Positions 25,678-33,816 of a stretch of 64,000 nucleotides of DNA are shown piece by piece. Numbering within the stretch: position 1 is the first letter of the stretch; every line of letters begins with the position of its first letter. Below the pieces are notes generated by a model, which did not search any database, had not been told where the DNA came from, and worked only from the letters and a program-made list of their open reading frames with translations. The translations under genes were made by a program, and so were the position numbers. Source of the DNA: Lishizhenia sp965656535 (GTDB lineage Bacteria > Bacteroidota > Bacteroidia > Flavobacteriales_D > Crocinitomicaceae); the NCBI GenBank assembly GCA_965656535.1, contig CBFHKX010000004.1:1-64000 (forward strand), read 5' to 3'.

Positions 25678-26730
25678 ATGATTGAAACTCCTAATTCAGA
25701 ATTTAATGTTGCCATTATTTCTAATGTACAAATTGACAATTCTTTCTTTCCTGAAATCAGCGAGTTAAATGAAATATTTGAGTTGCCAAATGAACAAATT
25801 TCTGTTTGGACACATACTGAAAACGAATATTCTCAATTAGTTTCAAAGGTCAACCTTAATGTCAAGGACAAAAACTATTGGAAAACCTTTGGTGTAATTC
25901 TCAAGCAAACAAGAGCGCTAACAACTCACTTTGAGGATATTATTGATCCTGATTATCATTGGGTAAAAGATTTTGACCCTAAATTCAAACCATATGATTT
26001 AGTTCATGCTGAATTGGAGAGATACAGAAATGATGAATTCACTTTCAAGTTTGAAGTCGATCAAATAATTAAAAGAGGAAGTGTTTTTAATCTCAATTTT
26101 TTATATGAAAATGCTGACATAATCGCCTCGTTAGTAAAAGACGAGAAGTTTTTTTGGTCTGTGCAATATTTATTATCGTCATTAGAAAATCATTGGTACT
26201 GTCATACTTGTGAATTATCTCCACCAAACCGTCGTAAGCATCCCAGTCATGATTTCGATAAGCATTACGAAGTTTTTGCTTTGCCTAGACTGGAAATTGC
26301 AATTATTCAAGCGGTTAAAGCTATTGAAGGAATTCTTGGTCAACCAGGCAAAAATGAAAGAAGGCGTATTGAAAAGTGGAAAAACTCACTTTCGATTCCA
26401 TACGATGAGGAATTTCGAAATACTGGTAAAACAAACTTTGAATATCATGATTACCTTGTAAAAGATCTTAGAAATCAAGTTGCTCATAATGTCCGAAATA
26501 AACCTTTTAAATTTAATCGAACACAAACAATAGACGCACAATTTTATGCTTGGACCGTTATTCATGACTTTTACAGCAAAAATCTTATGACTTCTATCAA
26601 TGGAATTGAGTCTCTTAATTTTAATCTAGATTTACAAAAACGTATAAATCCAGATCTTGGTACGCAAATGACAACTCAGCAATATACAGAACGATTAAAA
26701 AAAATAATGCTAAAACGCACTGAAAAATAA
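25678..26730 (+). CDS. Unknown protein with a HEPN-type R-N-x3-H motif
   Basis: A 350-residue soluble protein, mostly helical, that I cannot assign to a named family. The C-terminal third carries R265-N266-x3-H270 in YLVKDLRNQVAHNVRNK, preceded by a long helix (ALPRLEIAIIQAVKAIEGIL). This arrangement matches HEPN domains, whose R-polar-x3-H motif cuts RNA in many toxins and defence proteins. The middle part has a CHTC segment followed by several His (SHDFDKHYE), possibly a metal site. It stands alone between two long spacers, with no antitoxin-like neighbour, which fits an acquired gene. RNase activity is inference; HEPN-like domains without activity exist. Confidence 0.6.
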   Translation: MIETPNSEFNVAIISNVQIDNSFFPEISELNEIFELPNEQISVWTHTENEYSQLVSKVNLNVKDKNYWKTFGVILKQTRALTTHFEDIIDPDYHWVKDFDPKFKPYDLVHAELERYRNDEFTFKFEVDQIIKRGSVFNLNFLYENADIIASLVKDEKFFWSVQYLLSSLENHWYCHTCELSPPNRRKHPSHDFDKHYEVFALPRLEIAIIQAVKAIEGILGQPGKNERRRIEKWKNSLSIPYDEEFRNTGKTNFEYHDYLVKDLRNQVAHNVRNKPFKFNRTQTIDAQFYAWTVIHDFYSKNLMTSINGIESLNFNLDLQKRINPDLGTQMTTQQYTERLKKIMLKRTEK

Positions 26731-27091
26731 TAGCCACCCTTTAGTGACGCCAACGCTTTTTAGCCGATATGATATCACTACCCAAAAAGAAACCACCAAA
26801 TAAACACCTTTTACGAAACCCAAAAATAAACACTCCATCAAGAGTTTGAAAGTAACTTTCTTATTGAAAAGTCAGCCAGTAATACCTTATTGGAAAATAA
26901 TTTTAGGGTAATTTGAGTTTTGGAGTAAGTGAGAACAGTAACTATTGTGCGATTTTAGTTGGAATTCTTCTAGCTTTATGGAATCCAAAAAGAGGTAAAC
27001 ATGAAACTAAGTGTAGGTATTTTGCTAACTTAGCTGTGAGTTAACAGTTGAGATATTTTAACAATTACAAAAATTTTAAGCTAAAAACAGT
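26731..27091. other. Non-coding spacer after the HEPN-motif gene
   Basis: About 360 AT-rich bases without a supported ORF, tRNA, hairpin terminator or repeat. Together with the spacer before the HEPN-motif gene it sets this gene apart from its tightly packed surroundings. Confidence 0.5.
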
Positions 27092-27547
27092 ATGACCATT
27101 TCAAAAGCCACAGATTTATTTACAGATTATTTAGCTAAAACAGACAATAAATCTGAATCGAAACTGTACACACTATTTCTTTCTATTCTTAATGATTTAC
27201 ACAGTCTCCAATTATCAGAAGAGCAACGCACTTTAATCGAAGAAAAATTGGAAGCTCTTAATCTAACGAATGACGTCGAGAACAAGAAAAAAGTATACAA
27301 AAAAAAACTAAGGTTATTTACAACGTTTTTAAAGAATGAATTATCCCTTACTTCAAAACGCTATTATTTAGCCATTGGTATGAGTTTAGGAATGTGTTTC
27401 GGTGTAGCCATTGGAGCAGCAGCTTTTGATTCTGTTTCAACAGGTTTAATTGTAGGTATGCTTTTTGGAATGGCAATAGGAGCAGCAAAAGATGCAAAAT
27501 CAAAGAAAGAAGGAAGAGTCTTAAACACCCAATCTGTATATTTTTAA
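27092..27547 (+). CDS. Unknown protein with C-terminal glycine-zipper membrane hairpin
   Basis: A 151-residue protein: residues 1-90 are helical and charged (ETDNKSESKLYTLFLSILN-like N-terminus), and residues 91-135 form two glycine-rich membrane segments (AIGMSLGMCFGVAIGAAAF and GLIVGMLFGMAIGAAK) of the glycine-zipper type. I do not recognise a family. It is followed after 1 base by another membrane gene and probably forms an operon of three with 27549 and 27947. Confidence 0.65.
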   Translation: MTISKATDLFTDYLAKTDNKSESKLYTLFLSILNDLHSLQLSEEQRTLIEEKLEALNLTNDVENKKKVYKKKLRLFTTFLKNELSLTSKRYYLAIGMSLGMCFGVAIGAAAFDSVSTGLIVGMLFGMAIGAAKDAKSKKEGRVLNTQSVYF

Positions 27548-27548
27548 A

Positions 27549-27917
27549 ATGCAGATACGACGCAAGGATATTTTTCTTTTCGATGTTATTGGCGCCTTTT
27601 GTTCCGTTATTGGATTATTAATTATTGAAGCCTATTTTTCAGACTACTTTAAACTCAAAACCAATTCTGTTTTATTTCTTGCTTTAGTCGGATTTTGTAT
27701 TTTTATTCATTCGTTGGTTGGTTTTTTAGCTTATTCGCACAGTAAAGTCTATCTAAAAAGAATGGGATATATAAATCTTATTTACATTGTTTTTATTGGA
27801 ATTGTTATAGCACTTAATTTTAGTACAATTACGCTTTGGGCACAGCTCTATTTTTTAGTTGAGTTTTTAATTATACGTTGGTTAATCATGCTTCAATTGA
27901 GTAAAAAAGAACGGTAG
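27549..27917 (+). CDS. Small four-helix membrane protein, unknown function
   Basis: A 122-residue integral membrane protein with four predicted hydrophobic helices (around 8-28, 40-62, 76-92 and 97-115). It has no signal peptide cleavage site and no motif I recognise. It begins 1 base after the preceding gene and 29 bases before the next, so the three are probably co-transcribed. Confidence 0.62.
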   Translation: MQIRRKDIFLFDVIGAFCSVIGLLIIEAYFSDYFKLKTNSVLFLALVGFCIFIHSLVGFLAYSHSKVYLKRMGYINLIYIVFIGIVIALNFSTITLWAQLYFLVEFLIIRWLIMLQLSKKER

Positions 27918-27946
27918 TATAAAGCAAAAACCAAAGAAAGTAAACC

Positions 27947-28435
27947 ATGAATAATCACAAACGCATAGGAAGAAAAGTAGTGTTGAAATATTACTTAATC
28001 TTTACCTTGTTACTCTTAATCATTCCGTTGCTTATCGAGTTGTTCTATCATAATCATCCAGATGTACTTACTGTTCTTAAGGCTACCTATAAATTTAAGC
28101 GCGTCGAAACCACAGGCGTCCTGTTTGTTTTTCTTCAAATTGCAGTAATATCTATTGGAATTTGGTTTTTTGGAGCGCGAGCAAGTAAGGCTATTCTAGA
28201 AGAAGGAAAACCAACATTTAGAACTGGTTTTTTTGCAATTTTCAAACTTTGGGTACTTTATTTTATGAGTGCTGCGTTGTTAACAGTTGTATCTAATTAC
28301 AACACGGATTTCCCACAGTTTTTAATTAATTCTATCGTTTGGATTTTCTATATGAGTATACTTTTAGGCGTTCTTCATGGTGTTATGCTTGGCTATTTTG
28401 TAGGAAAAGAAATTAAGAAAATTGGGAATAAATGA
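27947..28435 (+). CDS. Membrane protein of unknown function
   Basis: A 162-residue protein with four hydrophobic segments and an N-terminal basic stretch (MNNHKRIGRKVVLKYYLIF). The size and topology recall DUF4199-type proteins, but no diagnostic motif is seen, so I leave it unassigned. It is the last of three small membrane genes and converges on the arsenosugar operon 2 bases away. Confidence 0.62.
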   Translation: MNNHKRIGRKVVLKYYLIFTLLLLIIPLLIELFYHNHPDVLTVLKATYKFKRVETTGVLFVFLQIAVISIGIWFFGARASKAILEEGKPTFRTGFFAIFKLWVLYFMSAALLTVVSNYNTDFPQFLINSIVWIFYMSILLGVLHGVMLGYFVGKEIKKIGNK

Positions 28436-28437
28436 AC

Positions 28438-29049
28438 TTATTCTTCTAATCTCCCATTGATATAATTGTCTCTTTTCCAATCTTCTTCGTAGTCGATATC
28501 AGATTTTGGAGCGAGTAGGGAATAGGTTATGTTTTTTTCTTCTAATTCTTTTAAGGTTACTTCTAGTAAATGATCCTGACTCCAAGGTTTATCTTCAAAA
28601 ACGCAATTGGTCATCGTATTCATTCCTAATAAATAATAACCTCCATCTAGAGCTGGTCCGAACACCAATTGATTTTCATCCAGCAGTTTTTCGGCTTTAA
28701 GCACATCATTTTCGTTAATCTCGGCACAATCAGAACCTATAATAATTACTTTTTCAAACCCTGCTTTAAAGCTTTCTTCAAAAGCAGTTTGCATTTTTGC
28801 GCCTAAATTACCTTCTGCTTGTAGTTTTTTATGAAAATTGGGTTGACTCCACCTATCCTTTTCAGTTATTTCCCAAGCATAATAAATGTGTTTGGGTAGG
28901 GCTAGTTTGGCACTAAAATCTCTAGTATAGTCAAGTAATTGTTCATAAATATCAAGTGCTTTTTGGTCGCCAACCGTAGCAGCTAAACGCGTTTTACATT
29001 TTCCTAGCTCAGGGTTTTTAGTAAACAAAAGTAATACAGATTTACTCAT
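28438..29049 (-). CDS. TIGR04282-family glycosyltransferase of arsenosugar-type operons
   Basis: A 203-residue GT-A-like transferase of the DUF2064/TIGR04282 family. The N-terminus LLLFTKNPELGKCKTRLAATVG carries the family K-P-G-x-x-K-T-R pattern; VIIIGSDCAEI holds the metal-binding Asp and GPALDGGYYLLGM the second conserved segment. Members occur beside ArsS and are annotated as arsenosugar biosynthesis glycosyltransferases. It overlaps the rhodanese gene by 8 bases and is the distal gene of the four-gene operon. Biochemical proof for this family is limited. Confidence 0.85.
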   Translation of the reverse strand: MSKSVLLLFTKNPELGKCKTRLAATVGDQKALDIYEQLLDYTRDFSAKLALPKHIYYAWEITEKDRWSQPNFHKKLQAEGNLGAKMQTAFEESFKAGFEKVIIIGSDCAEINENDVLKAEKLLDENQLVFGPALDGGYYLLGMNTMTNCVFEDKPWSQDHLLEVTLKELEEKNITYSLLAPKSDIDYEEDWKRDNYINGRLEE

Positions 29050-29542
29050 AAACTGTTTCGGCTTTTTTCACCCATTTTCCCCAAAACTTGTTGTATCCGT
29101 GAACCTTATCGGTATCGTTACCATCTTTGGTTTCCATTGGTCTTTCTTGATCTGCCCAAAGAAAAAGTCCGCCATACAGATTTTTAACGTTTGTAAATCC
29201 TTTTTCATTCAGTTTTTCTCCGATATTTTGACTTCGAACACCGATTGAACAGTAAACTACTATTTCTGCGTTTTTATCTATTGTGTTTAAGTTTTGCCAC
29301 ATAAAATTATCGTAACCTGTGAAAATAGCACCCGGAATATGACTTACGGCGTATTCTTTCCATTCTCTGGTATCAATAAACACTATGTTGTCGTTTTTTA
29401 ATTTGGCTTGTGCATCATCTTGAGAAATAGTTGGGAAGTTGTATTTCTTCTCAATCATTTCTTTATAATCCGCATCAATTTCGTTTTGAGCAATCGTTAG
29501 AAAACTCGCGAAAAAGAGTGTCAAAATAAATAGGTACTTCAT
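29042..29542 (-). CDS. Exported rhodanese-like sulfurtransferase
   Basis: A 166-residue periplasmic protein: signal peptide MKYLFILTLFFASFLTIAQ, then a single rhodanese domain with the active-site cysteine in VVYCSIGVRSQNIGEKL and the usual VFIDTREWKEYAVSHIPGAI start. It would move sulfane sulfur or act as a thiol redox protein outside the cytoplasm. It lies between arsS (43 bases upstream) and the TIGR04282 transferase (8-base overlap), as in other arsenosugar operons. Its role in that pathway is unknown. Confidence 0.85.
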   Translation of the reverse strand: MKYLFILTLFFASFLTIAQNEIDADYKEMIEKKYNFPTISQDDAQAKLKNDNIVFIDTREWKEYAVSHIPGAIFTGYDNFMWQNLNTIDKNAEIVVYCSIGVRSQNIGEKLNEKGFTNVKNLYGGLFLWADQERPMETKDGNDTDKVHGYNKFWGKWVKKAETVYE

Positions 29543-29585
29543 AATTAGCGTTTTAAATCAAAACTTAAACGATACAAAATTCAGT

Positions 29586-30653
29586 TTAAGTAGTTACACC
29601 TTGGCAACTAGAACCTGCACCTGCTGTGCATCCGTAGCAATGCTGACCAATAATTATATTTCTACTGTTCAATTCCTCAACGTCAAAATCTTTAATGTGC
29701 TTTGCTGTAGCAGCTACTTTTAATTGTAGCATTTGATTAAAGTCACAATCGTACAAGTAACCTTCCCAATCAACAGAAATTGTGTTTTTGCACATCACGG
29801 CATCTGCTGCAACTGGGTTGTAGGCATTCACAAGTGTATCCATGTAATCTTCGTAACGGTTAGATGCTAGTAAGAAATCTAAGAAACGCGATACCGGTAA
29901 ATTTGTAATTGCGTAGAGATTATTAAAATCAATATTCCAATCTTCTTTTAACCTCACTTTGTAATCTGCTTGTAAAGAAGCTTGGTTAGGTGGTAAACTT
30001 GCTCCGCCTGGGTTAAACACTAAATGTAAGTTAAGATCAGAATTATCTTTTCCGTAGCCTAATTCATTTAATACTTTAAGCGCTTCAATAGATCTGTTAA
30101 ATACACCAGAACCTCTTTGTTTATCTACGTTTTCTTTTGTATAACAAGGCAAAGAAGCAATAACTTCTACTTTATTTTCTCTAAAAAACTCTGGATAGGT
30201 TCTAAAGTTCTTGTTAGAAACTAAAATTGTTAAGTTACTTCTAACAATGGTCTTCACATTTCTCTTGGTAAGTTCTGTAACAAACCACTTAAAGTGCGGA
30301 TTCATTTCTGGAGCTCCGCCTGTTAAATCAACTGTTTTAACGTCTGTTTTATCAATAACGGCAAGAATTTGCTCCATGGTTTCTTGGGTCATTATTTCTT
30401 TTCTATCCGGACCCGCATCAACATGGCAATGCTCACAAGTTAAATCACACATGTAGCCCACGTTAACTTGCAAAATTTCTATCGGATTTGGTTTTAAAGG
30501 AAATTGATTAAACTCCTTTAATTTATCTGCAAAGCGCGTACCGTGTAATTTATCTTTTTCTAAAAGTTGAATTTGATTAGGAGCCTTTGCAAGGTAACTT
30601 TCTCTGCGTTGTAACGACTTCAATTTCGGTTTTTTCTCTGTCTCTGTGCTCAT
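29586..30653 (-). CDS. arsS: Arsenosugar biosynthesis radical SAM protein ArsS
   Basis: A 355-residue radical SAM enzyme with the 4Fe-4S motif C69-x3-C73-x2-C76 (NVGYMCDLTCEHCHVDAG) and the glycine-rich SAM-binding TGGAPEMNPHF. The C-terminus has CYGCTAGAGSSCQG, the region where some family members carry selenocysteine; here every position is Cys. ArsS joins the adenosyl group of SAM to methylated arsenic during arsenosugar formation (TIGR04167 family). The start abuts the DUF547 stop. No arsM methyltransferase is in the window, so the arsenic substrate would need to come from a distant gene. Confidence 0.9.
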   Translation of the reverse strand: MSTETEKKPKLKSLQRRESYLAKAPNQIQLLEKDKLHGTRFADKLKEFNQFPLKPNPIEILQVNVGYMCDLTCEHCHVDAGPDRKEIMTQETMEQILAVIDKTDVKTVDLTGGAPEMNPHFKWFVTELTKRNVKTIVRSNLTILVSNKNFRTYPEFFRENKVEVIASLPCYTKENVDKQRGSGVFNRSIEALKVLNELGYGKDNSDLNLHLVFNPGGASLPPNQASLQADYKVRLKEDWNIDFNNLYAITNLPVSRFLDFLLASNRYEDYMDTLVNAYNPVAADAVMCKNTISVDWEGYLYDCDFNQMLQLKVAATAKHIKDFDVEELNSRNIIIGQHCYGCTAGAGSSCQGVTT

Positions 30654-31364
30654 TTATTCGTTTATTTTCCAGTTGTAAGATAAGTAAGAAATCGTTGCAT
30701 TTGCATTGATTTTAATTTTACTGTATTTATTTAGATAGTCAATAATACTGCCTTTTGTTGTAAAATCATCGGCGTACCACTTAAAAATTTCAGAAATTTG
30801 AACTTCTGTAGCACTAACCTTATTTCTGGTAGAATCATTTATAAATCTACTCGATTGTATACTCATCAAACCAGATACATTTTCTTCTGTGTATGCTTTG
30901 TTTGCTAAAATTGGACAAGAGTAAGAAGCACAATTTACAGCAAAATGTATTCTTGGATCTTTGTATTTAGCTCTTAGTTTTTTGTGTTCAATATCGTTTA
31001 ATGATAATGTTTCACCGCCAATTTTAATCCAGCTATAATCCCAAGCAGATTTTCCGCTAAATTTTAAATCTGTAATACTTTTTAATGGATAATTGTTTAG
31101 CATTAATTTAATTGTGAAAGCATTGTATGCATTAATCCAATAGGCTTTCGTTGCCTTAGAAGTCCAACTACTAGATGGTTTATTTTCTTTGATTGTTTTT
31201 AAGTAAGCATCTAACTTGGCAACATCGGTTTTAAACCCTTTGTAGTCTACTTTTCCAGAACTTGAAACATGTTCTTGTAGAAGTGCATCAAATGTAGCAT
31301 GCGAAGGTTGTGCATTCACAAATGCAATAGATAAAACAGCTAATAAGAATATTAAATTTTTCAT
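30654..31364 (-). CDS. Exported DUF547 protein, first gene of the arsenosugar-type operon
   Basis: A 236-residue periplasmic protein with signal peptide MKNLIFLLAVLSIAFVNAQ and a DUF547 domain, recognised by AYWINAYNAFTIKLML, LSLNDIEHKKLRAKYKDPRI and HFAVNCASYSCPIL. The conserved Cys/His pattern suggests a papain-like fold, but activity is not established. It lies directly before arsS with no gap, a linkage common to arsenosugar loci. Confidence 0.85.
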   Translation of the reverse strand: MKNLIFLLAVLSIAFVNAQPSHATFDALLQEHVSSSGKVDYKGFKTDVAKLDAYLKTIKENKPSSSWTSKATKAYWINAYNAFTIKLMLNNYPLKSITDLKFSGKSAWDYSWIKIGGETLSLNDIEHKKLRAKYKDPRIHFAVNCASYSCPILANKAYTEENVSGLMSIQSSRFINDSTRNKVSATEVQISEIFKWYADDFTTKGSIIDYLNKYSKIKINANATISYLSYNWKINE

Positions 31365-31473
31365 TATCTTAATTTTGAATGCTTTGACGTTTTCAAATTT
31401 CGTGCCTTACAAATATACATTCTAATTATTTACGCTTTGGAAGTCGTTTTGGTTTTGTAAAAGTCTTCTAAAT

Positions 31474-31506
31474 AAAAAACGACTTCCAAAATTGAAAGTC
31501 GTTTTT
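31474..31506 (-). terminator. Rho-independent terminator of fabI
   Basis: AAAAACGACTT (31475-31485) and AAGTCGTTTTT (31496-31506) form an 11-bp stem. Read on the minus strand, it ends in a T run just after the fabI stop. A further copy of one arm, GGAAGTCGTTTT at 31439-31450, can pair with AAAACGACTTCC at 31476-31487, giving an overlapping alternative hairpin. Confidence 0.75.
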
Positions 31507-31530
31507 ATTATTATCTGTGGAAAACCTTAT

Positions 31531-32346
31531 TTATTCGTTTCCAAATTTTTCTATTACTTGTTGTGTAACTCCAGTGTTAGAGAAACCTCCGTCATGGAAA
31601 AGATTTTGCATTGTTACGTACTTTGTTAAGTCAGAGAACATAGAAATACAGTAATCTGCACATGCAATTGCTGGTGCGTTACCTAATGGCGACATTTGCT
31701 CAGAGAAATTAATAAATTCATCAAAACCTTTAATTCCTTGTCCGGCAGTAGTAACCGTTGGTGATTGAGAAATAGTATTTACTCTTACTTTTTTAGCAAT
31801 ACCGTAGTGGTAACCAAAAGAACGAGTGATAGATTCTAATAATGATTTAGCATCTGCCATATCTCCGTAATCTGGGAAAATACGTTGAGCAGCAATATAA
31901 GTTAGTGCTACAACAGATCCCCAATCGTTTATTGCATCTTGTTTTTTACAAACAGCTAATGTTTTGTGTAAAGAACTAGCAGAAACATCTAAGGTTTGCT
32001 GGTAAAATCTGTAATCTATTTCTGTATAATGTTTTTTCTTTCTTACGTTGGGCGACATACCGATTGAGTGTAAAACAAAATCTAATTTTCCGCCTAAAAT
32101 TTCTTGGGCTTGTGTAACTAAGTTTTCTAAATCCTCAGTACTTGTAGCATCTGCAGGTATAACCTGAGAACCAGTTTCTTCTGCCAACTTATTAATTTCA
32201 CCCATTCGCATAGCAATTGGTGCGTTAGTTAAAACAAAAGTTGCACCTTCTTCGTGTGCGCGCTGTGCTACTTTCCATGCGATAGACTGATCGTTAAGGG
32301 CTCCAAAAATAATCCCTCTTTTTCCTTTCAATAAATTGTTTGCCAT
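31531..32346 (-). CDS. fabI: Enoyl-ACP reductase (NADH), FabI
   Basis: FabI makes the last reduction in each fatty-acid elongation cycle. The 271 residues begin with the NAD-binding segment KGKRGIIFGALNDQSIAWKV, and the catalytic set is Y150, Y160 and K167 in LTYIAAQRIFPDYGDMADAK, matching the spacing of E. coli FabI (Y146, Y156, K163). The C-terminus has the usual NLFHDGGFSNTG. It is monocistronic: it has its own promoter-like TAAATTTG upstream and a terminator directly after. No triclosan-resistance change can be read with certainty. Confidence 0.95.
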   Translation of the reverse strand: MANNLLKGKRGIIFGALNDQSIAWKVAQRAHEEGATFVLTNAPIAMRMGEINKLAEETGSQVIPADATSTEDLENLVTQAQEILGGKLDFVLHSIGMSPNVRKKKHYTEIDYRFYQQTLDVSASSLHKTLAVCKKQDAINDWGSVVALTYIAAQRIFPDYGDMADAKSLLESITRSFGYHYGIAKKVRVNTISQSPTVTTAGQGIKGFDEFINFSEQMSPLGNAPAIACADYCISMFSDLTKYVTMQNLFHDGGFSNTGVTQQVIEKFGNE

Positions 32347-32363
32347 AATTAAATGCTTTGGTG

Positions 32364-32371
32364 CAAATTTA
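32364..32371 (-). promoter_or_regulatory. Probable fabI promoter, -7 element
   Basis: TAAATTTG on the minus strand matches TAnnTTTG, 18 bases from the fabI ATG, and is followed by CACC as in many flavobacterial promoters. No good -33 TTTG is seen. Confidence 0.5.
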
Positions 32372-32475
32372 GTATTTAAAATGTTATTTCTGTAATTTGC
32401 TTTTAAGTTGCGTTCTACTCTTATTTAACAAGCTCTTTATTATTAGATTAAGTTAAACTAGACGTGTTTTTAGAT

Positions 32476-32766
32476 TTAGTTAGATAAATATTTTGTCATA
32501 TAACTTTGCAATGTCGGTTTAATAAATTCTTGAAATTCTGCTTTATCATTTTCGTTTTCTAAGAATACGTCATTGCTTACTAGTACAGCATTTAGTTTAT
32601 CAATTAAGAGTCGGTAAAAAGCATCGCTTCCTTGAAAATGTAGAGACATCGCATCTACTTTATCAAACCCGTCTGCTTTTGCTGTTTTATATTTGTCTTC
32701 TTGTAAAAGTCTTTCGTATTCTACAACAAGCTCTTTTTTAATTTTATCGTATATGTGATTTGTCAT
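32476..32766 (-). CDS. Small soluble protein of unknown function
   Basis: A 96-residue, mostly helical protein with no signal peptide or membrane segment, starting MTNHIYDKIKKELVVEYERL. A longer frame to 32829 would overlap the upstream gene and the promoter, so ATG at 32766 is chosen. A TATATTTG element at 32803-32796 supports this start. I do not recognise the family. Confidence 0.6.
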   Translation of the reverse strand: MTNHIYDKIKKELVVEYERLLQEDKYKTAKADGFDKVDAMSLHFQGSDAFYRLLIDKLNAVLVSNDVFLENENDKAEFQEFIKPTLQSYMTKYLSN

Positions 32767-32795
32767 GTATGCTCTTTGATTACAAGTAAAAGTCT

Positions 32796-32803
32796 CAAAT
32801 ATA
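32796..32803 (-). promoter_or_regulatory. Promoter -7 element for the small helical protein
   Basis: TATATTTG on the minus strand matches TAnnTTTG exactly, about 30 bases before the ATG at 32766. It lies outside the gene only if that start is used. Confidence 0.5.
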
Positions 32804-32809
32804 AATCTA

Positions 32810-33739
32810 TTAATAATATTCGCTATCAAAATCTTCTATCTCGTTGTTATCGTAATCATAATCTTGGTAATCATCATTTATTGTATGAGAAGAATTAGAT
32901 GGAGAAGGGGAGTACAACGCTCCAAAAGCAACAAGTCCTAATCCAATTACGAAGCAAGCAATTGCGCCTAGTTTAAAAAGCTGTATTTTTTTCTGAAAGG
33001 CTTTCACGAGTTGTTCTTCAGACTTTAAAGAAATGATATACGGTTTTGATTTATCTTTAGGAGCAGAAATTGTAAGTTCTCCATTTCTATCATTTGCTTC
33101 TCCAATCACATATAGTTTTGAATTGATAGGAATTGCTTCTTCTGTATATTTATATCCTAAAATGCGCGTGCCATTTCTTTTTCGACCTCCGCTGCTTAAA
33201 CCAGACAAAAGGGAATCTAGAAAACCAGAGCTACCCGATTTTACTCTTCTGCTAAAGTCCGGATTTTTACCTTGTTCATAATCGCTGTAAACGCTTTCTT
33301 TAGAAAAATCAGCACCGTCTAATTCAATAAAAATCAGTCCTGTTTCATCATCTAAATCAAAATCAAGTTTACGTTCAATATCTTGTACAACTCTAGAATT
33401 TCGTACCCAACGATAACGTCGTTTACCATTCTGATCTGTATAGGCTTGTTCTTCCTCAAATTCTTCTACAACTTTAGAGTGGTAGTAAACGCATTCTATG
33501 CCAGAGAACTCAGCAATAAGTGGTTCTCCATGCGAAGCGTATCCATTAACTTCTACATAGTTAGAAAAATTACCTTTTCCGTAACCTCCTTCAATAAAAT
33601 CATAATTTTCGCGGATCATTTTTATGGTAGACTGTTCAAACTCGTTTATTACGGCAAGTTTATTTTCTTTTTTGCCTTTAAGAATCCATAAAACAACTCC
33701 AAGTACGATAACTATGATTCCGAAAATTAAAAATCCCAT
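32810..33739 (-). CDS. GIDE-domain membrane protein
   Basis: A 309-residue inner-membrane protein with helices at about 2-20 and 257-280 flanking a soluble region. The region from SHGEPLIAEFSGIECVYYHS through VVQDIERKLDFDLDDETG and PINSKLYVIGEA matches the GIDE (BAM) domain, known from the mitochondrial ubiquitin ligase MAPL/MULAN; there is no RING finger here. Bacterial homologues are of unknown function. The C-terminus is acidic and Asp/Tyr-rich (YQDYDYDNNEIEDFD). It is divergent from the DUF2452 gene. Confidence 0.75.
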   Translation of the reverse strand: MGFLIFGIIVIVLGVVLWILKGKKENKLAVINEFEQSTIKMIRENYDFIEGGYGKGNFSNYVEVNGYASHGEPLIAEFSGIECVYYHSKVVEEFEEEQAYTDQNGKRRYRWVRNSRVVQDIERKLDFDLDDETGLIFIELDGADFSKESVYSDYEQGKNPDFSRRVKSGSSGFLDSLLSGLSSGGRKRNGTRILGYKYTEEAIPINSKLYVIGEANDRNGELTISAPKDKSKPYIISLKSEEQLVKAFQKKIQLFKLGAIACFVIGLGLVAFGALYSPSPSNSSHTINDDYQDYDYDNNEIEDFDSEYY

Positions 33740-33816
33740 TTTTCTTGTTTTTGAGTGAACAGTTCAGCTTTTAACTTGTTTGATTGGTGAAAGTAATAAC
33801 TTTATAGAGAATATTG

